From Spirochaetales bacterium (GTDB lineage: Bacteria; Spirochaetota; Spirochaetia; JAIPGG01): a DNA stretch of 43,410 bases. A model generated the notes under the pieces. That model had not been told where the DNA came from, made no database searches, and saw nothing but the letters and a program-made list of their open reading frames with translations. Location of the stretch: contig JAIPGG010000012.1 in NCBI GenBank assembly GCA_021736255.1, positions 1 through 43,410 of the forward strand, read 5' to 3'. Below are positions 32,605 through 40,182 of this stretch, piece after piece. The position numbers were made by a program, and so were the translations under genes. The first letter of the stretch is position 1. Each line of letters starts with the position of its first letter.

Positions 32605-33572
32605 CAATCCTCCATCGCATCTTCGATGACACTATGATCAAAACGAAACCCTGGCACTTCGTCTATTTTCCCCTGGGAAACAAGAAACTCTGCAGTGGCG
32701 GTAAGCTCTTTCCGCATAGCTTCAGGGGCAAAATCTATTTGAAAATTGATCCGCTCAAAAATTAGAGCAAAGGCATCAGCAGATACTTTCAAACCCCGTT
32801 TTTCTGCAGCCGATGCGGCCAACTCGGCAGCTTTTTGGGGATTATTCCGAATCATATCGGCCTTGGTAAGATGAGCCCGTAAAAACTTTACCAGTTTATC
32901 TCGGTTCTTTTCTAAATAATCAATCGTTGTATGGATGGAAACAGGGGTCTGTGCTACATCACCATAACTCTTAAGCGGTTTAGCAATTCCCTGAGATTCA
33001 GCAATTTCACCAGTAGGTGCCCACACCGTAAAAGCCTCTATCTGCCCGCTTTTTAAGGCTGCAATCATATCTTCAGTTTTCAAGTTAATCCATTCATAAT
33101 CATTCCATGAAAAATCTTGTTGCGATTCAAAATACTTGCGTAGCACATACTCAGCTCCCGAACCAAAGCGCGTTCCTACAGTTTTGCCTTTCAAGTCCTT
33201 CCAGTTTGTATATTTAGAATCCGCTCTGATCATGGTGGAATACCGGTTTCCGCGCTGCACCGTCCCTATAATTACCACCTTCTCACCAAGAGCACCGAAC
33301 AAGGCAACCGACTTCGAATCAGATCCGACATTGACATCGATATTCCCACTGATAAGCGCTTCGTTATTCTCGGTTCCGGAACTAAATATCGTGTGTTCGA
33401 CTGCTATCTCCTGTTCCCCGAAAAAATCATGGCCTTCCAAAAGAAACTCACCAGGATAATATTGACCTCCATACCGGAGTTTCGCAGAATCAGAACCCGA
33501 ACAAGCAAGAAGACCGATAATTAGAAATCCGCTCAACACTACACCGAATAATAAACGCAGGAAAGAATTCAT
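32604..33572 (-). CDS. ABC importer substrate-binding lipoprotein (SsuA/TauA/NMT1-like)
   Basis: A 322-residue lipoprotein. The signal ends IIGLLACSGS, with the lipobox Cys at about 24. The mature part follows the NMT1/SsuA plan: LRYGGQYYPGEFLLEGHDFF at the start, EALISGNIDVNVGSDSKSVAL, NWKDLKGKTVGTRFGSG and IAALKSGQIEAFTVWAPT. It would capture a small ligand in the periplasm and pass it to the two permeases. An AGGGGG ribosome-binding site lies about 9 bases before the ATG. The operon promoter and a putative LysR site lie just upstream. Confidence 0.9.
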   Translation of the reverse strand: MNSFLRLLFGVVLSGFLIIGLLACSGSDSAKLRYGGQYYPGEFLLEGHDFFGEQEIAVEHTIFSSGTENNEALISGNIDVNVGSDSKSVALFGALGEKVVIIGTVQRGNRYSTMIRADSKYTNWKDLKGKTVGTRFGSGAEYVLRKYFESQQDFSWNDYEWINLKTEDMIAALKSGQIEAFTVWAPTGEIAESQGIAKPLKSYGDVAQTPVSIHTTIDYLEKNRDKLVKFLRAHLTKADMIRNNPQKAAELAASAAEKRGLKVSADAFALIFERINFQIDFAPEAMRKELTATAEFLVSQGKIDEVPGFRFDHSVIEDAMED

Positions 33573-33605
33573 TAGTTATTCCCCCTAAAACTCAAATCTC
33601 TAGCA

Positions 33606-33611
33606 AGTATA
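33606..33611 (-). promoter_or_regulatory. -10 box of the importer operon
   Basis: Minus-strand TATACT (33611 to 33606) would place the start point near 33599, 27 nt before the ATG of the binding-protein gene. The -35 position has no good TTGACA match, as expected for a promoter that depends on an activator. Confidence 0.5.
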
Positions 33612-33626
33612 GCGCTGAACAAGAGG

Positions 33627-34484
33627 TTAATGGAAATGATTATTTTGCATAGAACCGGGCAAACTATGCAGCATTTCGATTATTGCCTCTATGACAGAGG
33701 TGTCTTTTCTATCTTTTCGATACAAAACAGAAATATCTCTCAGAAAGGAAATCTCTGTGTCGAAATGTGTGGATTCCGGAAGCTGTGTACGTTCCAATTC
33801 ACTGGAGGGAATAAAAACCGCAAGTGGATATTTCGAGGCTAACTCAAGCTTGTCGGCATAGCTACCCACCTCGCCTACCACCTCGTAGGTAATATGCTGA
33901 TCTTGGAGATATCGTTTTACTTCTCCATGTAAACCGGAAGCAGGATCATCAATAACAAGGGGTAGCGGTCTTTGTTTCGGGTCGACAGCATCATTGAACA
34001 GCAATATAACTTTTTCGCGCCGAATCACCTGTGCAATGACGTCTTCAGGCAAAACAAAGGGAACTCCGCCGACTACAGCAATATCCGCTTTCTGTTCCAA
34101 AAGAGCGGTAACAGCCTCTGCAGAAGAAGTGGTTCTTAGGGATGGTCGCAAATCATTATCAAAGCAATACGACAGGATAGCATCAAGATACAGTCTATCG
34201 GCGACAGCACTCAAATTTATTGTTAGACCTAATTCCGCATTTAAACTTCTTTGCAATTCTTCGTATTCCCGCAACACAGAAGAGCAAAATCTGTAAAAAG
34301 CTTCTCCATAGCGAGTAAAGGAAAAGCCCCCACGATAATGATAGAGATCCCGATCGAGCTCGTCCTGCAAGCGAGCAAGCCGATGGCTTACGGTAGATTG
34401 TCCTAAATGGACACTTTCTGCTACTTCAGTAATATTTCGAGTAACAAAAAGCGCTGAGTAAATTTTAATATCAGTAATGTCCAT
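33627..34484 (-). CDS. LysR-type transcriptional regulator
   Basis: A 285-residue protein. The N-terminal winged helix-turn-helix (about residues 1-62) reads ITEVAESVHLGQSTVSHRLA with the usual LxRxG-type end (ELDRDLYHYRGG). The rest is a periplasmic-binding-like effector domain. It lies directly upstream of, and in the same direction as, the importer operon, with 54 bp between them. The inverted repeat at 33646-33670 in its 3' end is a candidate site for controlling the importer. The inducer is probably the transported compound or a product of the glycan pathway. Confidence 0.9.
   Translation of the reverse strand: MDITDIKIYSALFVTRNITEVAESVHLGQSTVSHRLARLQDELDRDLYHYRGGFSFTRYGEAFYRFCSSVLREYEELQRSLNAELGLTINLSAVADRLYLDAILSYCFDNDLRPSLRTTSSAEAVTALLEQKADIAVVGGVPFVLPEDVIAQVIRREKVILLFNDAVDPKQRPLPLVIDDPASGLHGEVKRYLQDQHITYEVVGEVGSYADKLELASKYPLAVFIPSSELERTQLPESTHFDTEISFLRDISVLYRKDRKDTSVIEAIIEMLHSLPGSMQNNHFH
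33646..33670. promoter_or_regulatory. Inverted repeat, likely LysR-regulator binding site
   Basis: TGCATAG (33646-33652) and CTATGCA (33664-33670) form a perfect 7-bp inverted repeat with an 11-bp spacer. LysR-type regulators typically recognise interrupted dyads of this kind (T-N11-A) centred near -65. Here the centre is about -59 from the start point predicted for the importer operon. The site lies inside the last codons of the LysR gene itself. A terminator is less likely because no T-run follows on the minus strand. Confidence 0.55.
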
Positions 34485-34517
34485 AATTACGATTGCAGGC
34501 AGAAGATTCCGAAAAAA

Positions 34518-35576
34518 TTACGTGACCAAATTTCCCTCTTTATAAAACACCTGGTCCATATAGCGAATCATTCGACGGCCATAATCTACTCGATCTTGAT
34601 ACGCTTTTACCTGTTCCGGCATAATTTCTTCGAGAGCTAATTGTATCGATAGATATGGCTCTATTAAATCATTTTGATAAATAAAAGTAGAAACCCGGGT
34701 GTTTATTTCTATAAGACGTCCACCCTTGAACTGAATGCCAGAGTTGTATTCAAGTGGGATTTCCTCCACAATTCGACGGCATGCCCGCTCGATATGGGGC
34801 CGATGGACTAACTCACCGGTCATGATCACCCCGGCACGGGTCTGCTCGCGTGTTTTGGTCGTAACTATAAGCAGTTCCCGATTCCTCGAGAGTACCATAG
34901 CATCAATTTCTTCTCCATCTACATATTCCATAAGGAGAAAATCCGGAAAATCCGGTTCATTTTGAAAAATTTTGATGAACTCATCCATGGAAATATATAC
35001 ATTGTCCGGTTTGTAATTCATCAACAAATCTCTCCGGCTAATGCTGTCGTCGATAATGCGAAATCCCCGGCTCCCTTTCGACACATGAGGTTTGAAGGCC
35101 ACCCTCTTATTGGGATAACCCAATTCTTTTGCTCCCTGTACAAATTCATCTAAATTTTTGGGCACTCGATATTCAGGAACTGGAACTTCCTCGATGTTTT
35201 CGAAATTTTTATACAATCGATATTTATTTTCGGAAATCTCAACCGCCTCAGGAGGAGAAACGATCACTTTCACCCCCAGAGATTCTATTGTTTCACGATG
35301 CTTTGCAACAATAGGAACTTCCATCGACGAAACACAAAAGAAAACATCCGGTTTTTCTTTTGTAATAATTTCCTGGATTCTGTCCAAGTACGCAGAATCT
35401 GCAGCAGCCGGTATTGAATAAAACCGGTCGACCATAAACCGGCCGATAGAATCCTCGTTCATGTCCACCCCAATCAATCGAATGGAACGATCTTGCACTT
35501 CATCCCGCAGATACCGAAGAAAGGTAGAAGCCCCCGGACAGCCGACTGCTGTTACAAGAACGGTTATATCTCTCAT
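34518..35576 (-). CDS. ATP-grasp ligase (CarB/PylC-like)
   Basis: A 352-residue protein. The N-terminal pre-ATP-grasp domain begins VLVTAVGCPGASTFLRYL. The ATP-grasp region has VAFKPHVSKGSRGF (nucleotide loop), FLLMEYVDGEEIDAMVL and the metal-binding GGRLIEINTRVSTFIY. ATP-grasp enzymes join a carboxylate to an amine or thiol through an acyl-phosphate. The start overlaps the deacetylase stop (ATGA), so the two are translationally coupled. The pair suggests deacetylation of an amino sugar followed by attachment of an amino acid or another carboxylate. The exact reaction is inference. Confidence 0.88.
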   Translation of the reverse strand: MRDITVLVTAVGCPGASTFLRYLRDEVQDRSIRLIGVDMNEDSIGRFMVDRFYSIPAAADSAYLDRIQEIITKEKPDVFFCVSSMEVPIVAKHRETIESLGVKVIVSPPEAVEISENKYRLYKNFENIEEVPVPEYRVPKNLDEFVQGAKELGYPNKRVAFKPHVSKGSRGFRIIDDSISRRDLLMNYKPDNVYISMDEFIKIFQNEPDFPDFLLMEYVDGEEIDAMVLSRNRELLIVTTKTREQTRAGVIMTGELVHRPHIERACRRIVEEIPLEYNSGIQFKGGRLIEINTRVSTFIYQNDLIEPYLSIQLALEEIMPEQVKAYQDRVDYGRRMIRYMDQVFYKEGNLVT

Positions 35577-36244
35577 AGCAGCTCCTCTTCATGCACAACC
35601 CAACGTATTACCGTAAATGCCTCAGCATAGCCGCGAGCGGCCTGATAACCTCGAAAACCAGCCCATGATTTTAAATAATCGGGATCGCTGTACTTTCTAC
35701 CTTCTTGAGAACGATAACAGCGAATAGCATCAAGTTTGGTTTCAAATTCCTTTCGAGACAGCATAACCATGTAATCCGCTCGAAAACTGATACTGTTCCA
35801 GGGAAGCTCATAAGCAAGAATTTTCCGGTTCTTGAATGCCCGAATCCCTTCTTCATGTATTACATGATGATCCTGATGAACATCATCCTCGGAAGGCAGA
35901 AATACTAAATCCGGATCAACAATAGACCGTAGCTTGATCATTTCCTCGAGTATTTCTTGACGATGATAACTGAAACGCCGTACCGGATAATCATAAACAG
36001 ACAAGTGTTCTTTCGCTATTCCAAGAGTTGCGGTGGCTTTTTGAACTTCCAAAGAGAGAACATCCTCCGGAAAACCTTTCGGGACCGATTCCCTGGCAAT
36101 AGAAAAAGCAGCGTACCAGACCTTCCACCCCGAAGAAAGAAGACGAACAATCGTCCCACCGCAGCCGAACTCACCATCATCAGTGTGAGGTGCAAGGATT
36201 AATGCGTTTTTTTTGGTAGATTGTTGTTCGAAATTACTGTTCAT
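35573..36244 (-). CDS. PIG-L/LmbE-type zinc N-deacetylase
   Basis: A 223-residue protein from ATG 36244 (AAAGG 6 bases upstream), overlapping the aminotransferase end by 11 bp. The metal site reads APHTDDGEFGCGGT, a variant of the usual PHPDDE, and HQDHH supplies the later His ligands. Members remove N-acetyl groups from GlcNAc-containing substrates. In this locus the diacetamido-uronic acid made by the neighbouring enzymes is a plausible substrate. No signal peptide is seen, so it is cytoplasmic. Confidence 0.88.
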   Translation of the reverse strand: MNSNFEQQSTKKNALILAPHTDDGEFGCGGTIVRLLSSGWKVWYAAFSIARESVPKGFPEDVLSLEVQKATATLGIAKEHLSVYDYPVRRFSYHRQEILEEMIKLRSIVDPDLVFLPSEDDVHQDHHVIHEEGIRAFKNRKILAYELPWNSISFRADYMVMLSRKEFETKLDAIRCYRSQEGRKYSDPDYLKSWAGFRGYQAARGYAEAFTVIRWVVHEEELL

Positions 36245-37346
36245 GTGTGCCTTTTTGTATAACATCAGCTACATACTCTACATCAGCCTTCTGTAAAAAA
36301 GAATGCATGGGAAGAGAAAAGCATTCCCTGCTCGCCTGTTCTGCTACAGGGCACGAAGGGGGCGGCAAAAGAGTGCCGTCGGATGCCGTCGACCGAAAGG
36401 CATCCTGTTCATGCAAAGATTTTGGATAATACACAGCAGTTGGGATATCCCTCTCTTTGAGGACTTGCTGAAGGTGATCCCTTTGTTTTGAACGCACGGT
36501 GTACTGTGCCCAGACCGATTTGTTGTGAGAGAGAACAGGGGGAACAGACACTAAACCGTCGAGAAGCTCTGCATACCACCCGGCAACCCGACGCTTTTGT
36601 TCCATCTCTTCATCAAAATGGCGAAGTTTTACCTGCAGTACAGCAGCTTGCACCGTATCCAGCCTTCCATTTATCCCGACTCGAGCATAATCATATTTTT
36701 TTCGCTGCCCGTGGTTTCGAATCATTGTAATGCGTTCTGCAAGCTCTTTATCATAGGTAAAAACCGCTCCCCCGTCTCCATAACAGCCGAGGGGCTTTGC
36801 AGGAAAAAAGGAAGTAGCAGCAATCTTGGTGAGAGCACCTGATTTTTTCCCTTTGTATTCGGCACCGAAGGATTGTGCAGCATCCTCGAACACCCACAGC
36901 CCATGACGAGTGGCAACTTGTTCAATGCTGTCGATATCAGCAGGCTGGCCGAACAGGGAAACAGGTATAATCCCCACGGTTCTATCGGTGATAAGCGTTT
37001 CTATCTGTTCCGGGTCGATATTAAATGTGTCAGCTTTTATGTCCGCGAATACCGGCGTTCCTCCCAAAAGGGCAATCGTTTCGGCAGTCGAAATAAAGGT
37101 ATACGTTGGAACGATCACCTCATCTTTCGGCTGAAGATCAAGAGCCATGAGTCCGAGCAAGAGCGCATCGGTGCCGGAAGAACAGGTAAGTGCATGAGAA
37201 ACTCCGAGGTATTCAGCCAACTGTTCTTCGAGTTCCTTTACCTCCGGTCCGTTAATAAAGCGAGTAGAGGCAAGCACATCCGAAACCGCATTGTCGATTT
37301 CTGTTTTATGTGCCGCGTATTGGGCTTTTAAATCAATAAACTGCAT
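36234..37346 (-). CDS. wbpE: DegT/DnrJ/EryC1 sugar aminotransferase (WbpE-like)
   Basis: A 370-residue PLP enzyme. The start MQFIDLKAQYAAHKTEID, SSGTDALLLGL, FEDAAQSFGAEYKGKKSG and the PLP-lysine segment SFFPAKPLGCYGDGG match WbpE/WlbC. These enzymes transfer an amino group from glutamate to UDP-2-acetamido-3-keto-glucuronic acid to give the 3-amino sugar. It is placed 24 bp after the WbpB-like oxidoreductase, which makes that keto sugar. The symbol is given by pathway context. Confidence 0.9.
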   Translation of the reverse strand: MQFIDLKAQYAAHKTEIDNAVSDVLASTRFINGPEVKELEEQLAEYLGVSHALTCSSGTDALLLGLMALDLQPKDEVIVPTYTFISTAETIALLGGTPVFADIKADTFNIDPEQIETLITDRTVGIIPVSLFGQPADIDSIEQVATRHGLWVFEDAAQSFGAEYKGKKSGALTKIAATSFFPAKPLGCYGDGGAVFTYDKELAERITMIRNHGQRKKYDYARVGINGRLDTVQAAVLQVKLRHFDEEMEQKRRVAGWYAELLDGLVSVPPVLSHNKSVWAQYTVRSKQRDHLQQVLKERDIPTAVYYPKSLHEQDAFRSTASDGTLLPPPSCPVAEQASRECFSLPMHSFLQKADVEYVADVIQKGTHEQ

Positions 37347-37370
37347 AGGTTTGTCCTTGTATTCTTTGTT

Positions 37371-38318
37371 TTAGAAAGAAAGCTTCTCCATGAGTGCTAT
37401 TCCGTCAAGCACCTCTTGATACGTGGGAAACATGTCGTACCGTTTTTCCATTAGATATCTATAGAGCTCTTCGTGTCCACGTTTGTGTGCATTGTCGGCA
37501 GTAAAGTCTATATCCGGTGGTTCTATACCTTCCACATCGAAAAAATCAAACTGACTCAGGTTTTGGCCTGAGGCCCGGATTGTTCCTTTTTCCGCTATTA
37601 TAACGAGTTCGGTTGCATAATTTTTCCTGTAGGTACTGACGGTAGCGTTTAGAGAACCTACTGTACCGCTTTCAAACTTACAGACTGCAGAAACCGAATC
37701 ATGCACTTCCAGATTACGAAGATCTCCGCTCAATCCCTTTGCTTCACGAATCGGGCCAAAAAAGTAAAGCAGCATATCGACATAATGGCTTGCCTGGGTA
37801 AAAAGCACACCACCGTCGATATCCAGCGTACCATGCCAACCAATTTGAAAGTACTCATCATTGCGGTTCCAAAAGACATTTATTGCAAACTGATAAATCT
37901 TCCCGAGCCGACCCTGATCGAGAATGTTATGCAGGTAATCGATGAGCGGATTATATCGATTTTGGTAGACCGGCAGTAAAGAGATCCCACGTTCTTGTGC
38001 CGCCTTGTACATCTTTACCGTTTCGCGGACTGTTAATGAAACCGGCTTCTCACAGAGAATGGTGGAAACTCCATCTACTCTAGTAGCCTGAACTACGTGT
38101 TCAGGATGAAGGCCTGAGGGTGTAGTTACCGCAAGCACATCGATTTCCCGTAAGTCTTCGATCGATTCGACAGCTTGAACGCCGAACTCATCAGCAAGCT
38201 CGTTCGCTCGCACATTATCGCTATCACAAACGGCAGTAAGCTCGATACCTTTCGTTTTTTGGATTGCTTCGATGTGCCGGCGAGCAATACGTCCGCATCC
38301 GATAATTCCTGCCTTCAT
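37371..38318 (-). CDS. wbpB: Gfo/Idh-family sugar oxidoreductase (WbpB/WlbA-like)
   Basis: A 315-residue NAD-dependent enzyme. The nucleotide motif is GIIGCGRIARRHIEAI, CEKPVSLT holds the catalytic Lys, and QNRYNPL, VFWNRNDEYF, WHGTLDIDGGVL and TQASHYVDML match the WlbA signature. It oxidises C3 of UDP-GlcNAcA to the 3-keto sugar. ATG 38318 overlaps the acetyltransferase stop (ATGA), showing coupled translation. Confidence 0.9.
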   Translation of the reverse strand: MKAGIIGCGRIARRHIEAIQKTKGIELTAVCDSDNVRANELADEFGVQAVESIEDLREIDVLAVTTPSGLHPEHVVQATRVDGVSTILCEKPVSLTVRETVKMYKAAQERGISLLPVYQNRYNPLIDYLHNILDQGRLGKIYQFAINVFWNRNDEYFQIGWHGTLDIDGGVLFTQASHYVDMLLYFFGPIREAKGLSGDLRNLEVHDSVSAVCKFESGTVGSLNATVSTYRKNYATELVIIAEKGTIRASGQNLSQFDFFDVEGIEPPDIDFTADNAHKRGHEELYRYLMEKRYDMFPTYQEVLDGIALMEKLSF

Positions 38319-38884
38319 ATATATAATACTCCTTCCTTTTCAGTATAGGTTTTTCCACATTCCGGACATATCCAGTTTCCCGCTTCACGCTCTTCGAGGC
38401 GAACACCACATTCACAAACCCAGCCCGACCAACGAGCAGGCACTCCCATCATAATTGCATAATCAGGAACATCTGAGGTAACAACAGCTCCAGCGGCAAT
38501 CATGGAATACTGACCTATTGTATTCCCACAGACAACCGTAGCATTCGCACCAATGGTAGCTCCCTGCTTTACCCGGGTATCGAGAAACTCGTTTTTTCGC
38601 TCCACATAGGCCCGTGGGTTAATAACATTGGTGAATACCATAGAAGGTCCGCAAAACACATCGTCCTCGAGAACAACACCTTTATAAATCGAAACGTTGT
38701 TTTGTACTTTACAGCCATTTCCAATCGTTACCGACGGACCGATCATCACGTTCTGTCCGATTACACACTGCTTACCGATTACGGAACCGGTAAGAATATG
38801 ACTAAAATGCCAAACCTTGCTTCCCTTTCCTATCGAAACCCCGTCATCTACATAAGAACTTTCATGAACAAAAAACTCATTCAT
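38315..38884 (-). CDS. wbpD: Sugar N-acetyltransferase (WbpD/WlbB-like) with zinc-ribbon tail
   Basis: A 189-residue left-handed beta-helix acetyltransferase: repeats such as GSVIGKQCVIGQNVMIGPSV, and the NVINPRAY and GATIGANATVVCG segments typical of the WbpD group, which acetylates the 3-amino group of UDP-GlcNAc(3NH2)A with acetyl-CoA. After GVPARWSGWV the protein ends in a CECG...CPEC segment (two Cys pairs, about residues 155-178) that looks like a small zinc ribbon. The start overlaps the dehydrogenase stop (TAATG). Confidence 0.9.
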   Translation of the reverse strand: MNEFFVHESSYVDDGVSIGKGSKVWHFSHILTGSVIGKQCVIGQNVMIGPSVTIGNGCKVQNNVSIYKGVVLEDDVFCGPSMVFTNVINPRAYVERKNEFLDTRVKQGATIGANATVVCGNTIGQYSMIAAGAVVTSDVPDYAIMMGVPARWSGWVCECGVRLEEREAGNWICPECGKTYTEKEGVLYI

Positions 38885-40176
38885 TATAGCGCCTCATCCA
38901 CAAAATCAGGATCGAGAATTCGCTTGATGTCGAATACCACCGTTTCCGGCCGGCCGCCGTTTTTCAGGGCAGCCAGATCGAGCTCTGCAAACTCCCGGTG
39001 GGAGACCGCCGCAACGATCGCGTCGTAGCCGGCTCCCGCTGCCGATTCTTCCGCCCTCGCCGAAGGCAGCCCGGGAAGCAGGTCGATCCCGTACTCCCGC
39101 TTTACCTCCTCCGGGTCGGCCCAGGGGTCGTAAACATCCACCTTTACCCCGAAGGACTCGAGCTCTGAAACCACATCCACCACCCGGGTGTTCCTGATGT
39201 CGGGGCAGTTCTCCTTGAAGGTAATGCCGAGGACCAGGGCCCTGGCGCTTCCCACCCGGTGGCCCTTGCCGATCATGAGCTTTACCACCCTGCTTGCAAC
39301 GTAGACGCCCATCCCGTCGTTGAGCTTTCGCCCGGCCAGGATAATGGCTGGCTCGTAGCCAGTCTCCTTGGCCTTTTGGGCCAGGTAGTAGGGGTCGATG
39401 CCGATGCAGTGGCCGCCCACAAGGCCGGGGGAAAAGGGCAGAAAGTTCCACTTGGTCCCGGCCGCCTGCAGGACCGCCTTGGTGTCGATGCCGAGCCTGC
39501 CGAAGATGACCGCCAGCTCGTTCACGAAGGCGATGTTGATGTCCCGCTGGGAGTTCTCGATTACCTTGGCGGCCTCCGCCACCTTGATGCTCGGTGCCGG
39601 GTGGGTGCCGGCGGTAATAATCGATCGGTAGAGCTCATCGACCGTTCGGGCAGCCTCGGGGGTGGAACCGCTTGTTACCTTGGGAATCGTTGCAAGGCGG
39701 TGTTTTTTGTCCCCCGGATTGATCCGCTCAGGGCTGTAGCCGCAGAAAAAGTCCCGGTTGAAGGCAAGCCCGCTCTCTGCCTCCAATACCGGAACGCACT
39801 CCTCCTCGGTAGCCCCGGGATAGACGGTGGACTCGTAGATCACAATGTCTCCGGAAGAGAGGGCGCGGCCCACTGTCCTGCTTGCAGCAAGGAGGGGGCC
39901 GAGATCGGGCATCTGGTGCCGGTCGAGGGGGGTGGGAACGGTAACGATGTAGCGCTCTGCCTGCTCGAGGTCTGCCGGGTCCGAGCTGAAGCTCAAGCGG
40001 TCCGCTTCAGCGAGCTCATCCGGGGAAACCTCCAGGGTGTGATCGCGGCCGGCCTCGAGCTCTGCGATTCGCCCCGGATTTATGTCAAAGCCTATGGTAC
40101 GGTATTTTTTGCCGAATTCGACCGCCAGGGGGAGGCCGACATATCCCAGGCCGATAACGGCGATAGTTTTATCCAT
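38884..40176 (-). CDS. UDP-N-acetyl-hexosamine 6-dehydrogenase (WbpA/TviB/WbpO group)
   Basis: A 430-residue NAD-dependent dehydrogenase. It has the N-terminal GLGYVGLPLAVEF, YESTVYPGATEEECVP, GYSPERINPGDKKHRL and the catalytic-Cys motif GGHCIGIDPYYL. It oxidises C6 of a UDP-HexNAc to the uronic acid, which starts the pathway completed by the three downstream genes. The SPERINPGDKKH stretch is closer to TviB/WbpO than to WbpA as I know them, so GlcNAc versus GalNAc specificity is open. Codon and base use are much more GC-rich than in its neighbours. Confidence 0.92.
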   Translation of the reverse strand: MDKTIAVIGLGYVGLPLAVEFGKKYRTIGFDINPGRIAELEAGRDHTLEVSPDELAEADRLSFSSDPADLEQAERYIVTVPTPLDRHQMPDLGPLLAASRTVGRALSSGDIVIYESTVYPGATEEECVPVLEAESGLAFNRDFFCGYSPERINPGDKKHRLATIPKVTSGSTPEAARTVDELYRSIITAGTHPAPSIKVAEAAKVIENSQRDINIAFVNELAVIFGRLGIDTKAVLQAAGTKWNFLPFSPGLVGGHCIGIDPYYLAQKAKETGYEPAIILAGRKLNDGMGVYVASRVVKLMIGKGHRVGSARALVLGITFKENCPDIRNTRVVDVVSELESFGVKVDVYDPWADPEEVKREYGIDLLPGLPSARAEESAAGAGYDAIVAAVSHREFAELDLAALKNGGRPETVVFDIKRILDPDFVDEAL

Positions 40177-40182
40177 GAGCGC

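Noticed and set aside
33646-33670. Rho-independent terminator after the LysR gene
   Set aside because: The stem is only 7 bp and AT-balanced with an 11-nt loop, lies within the coding end, and is not followed by a T-run on the transcribed strand. A LysR-type operator fits better.
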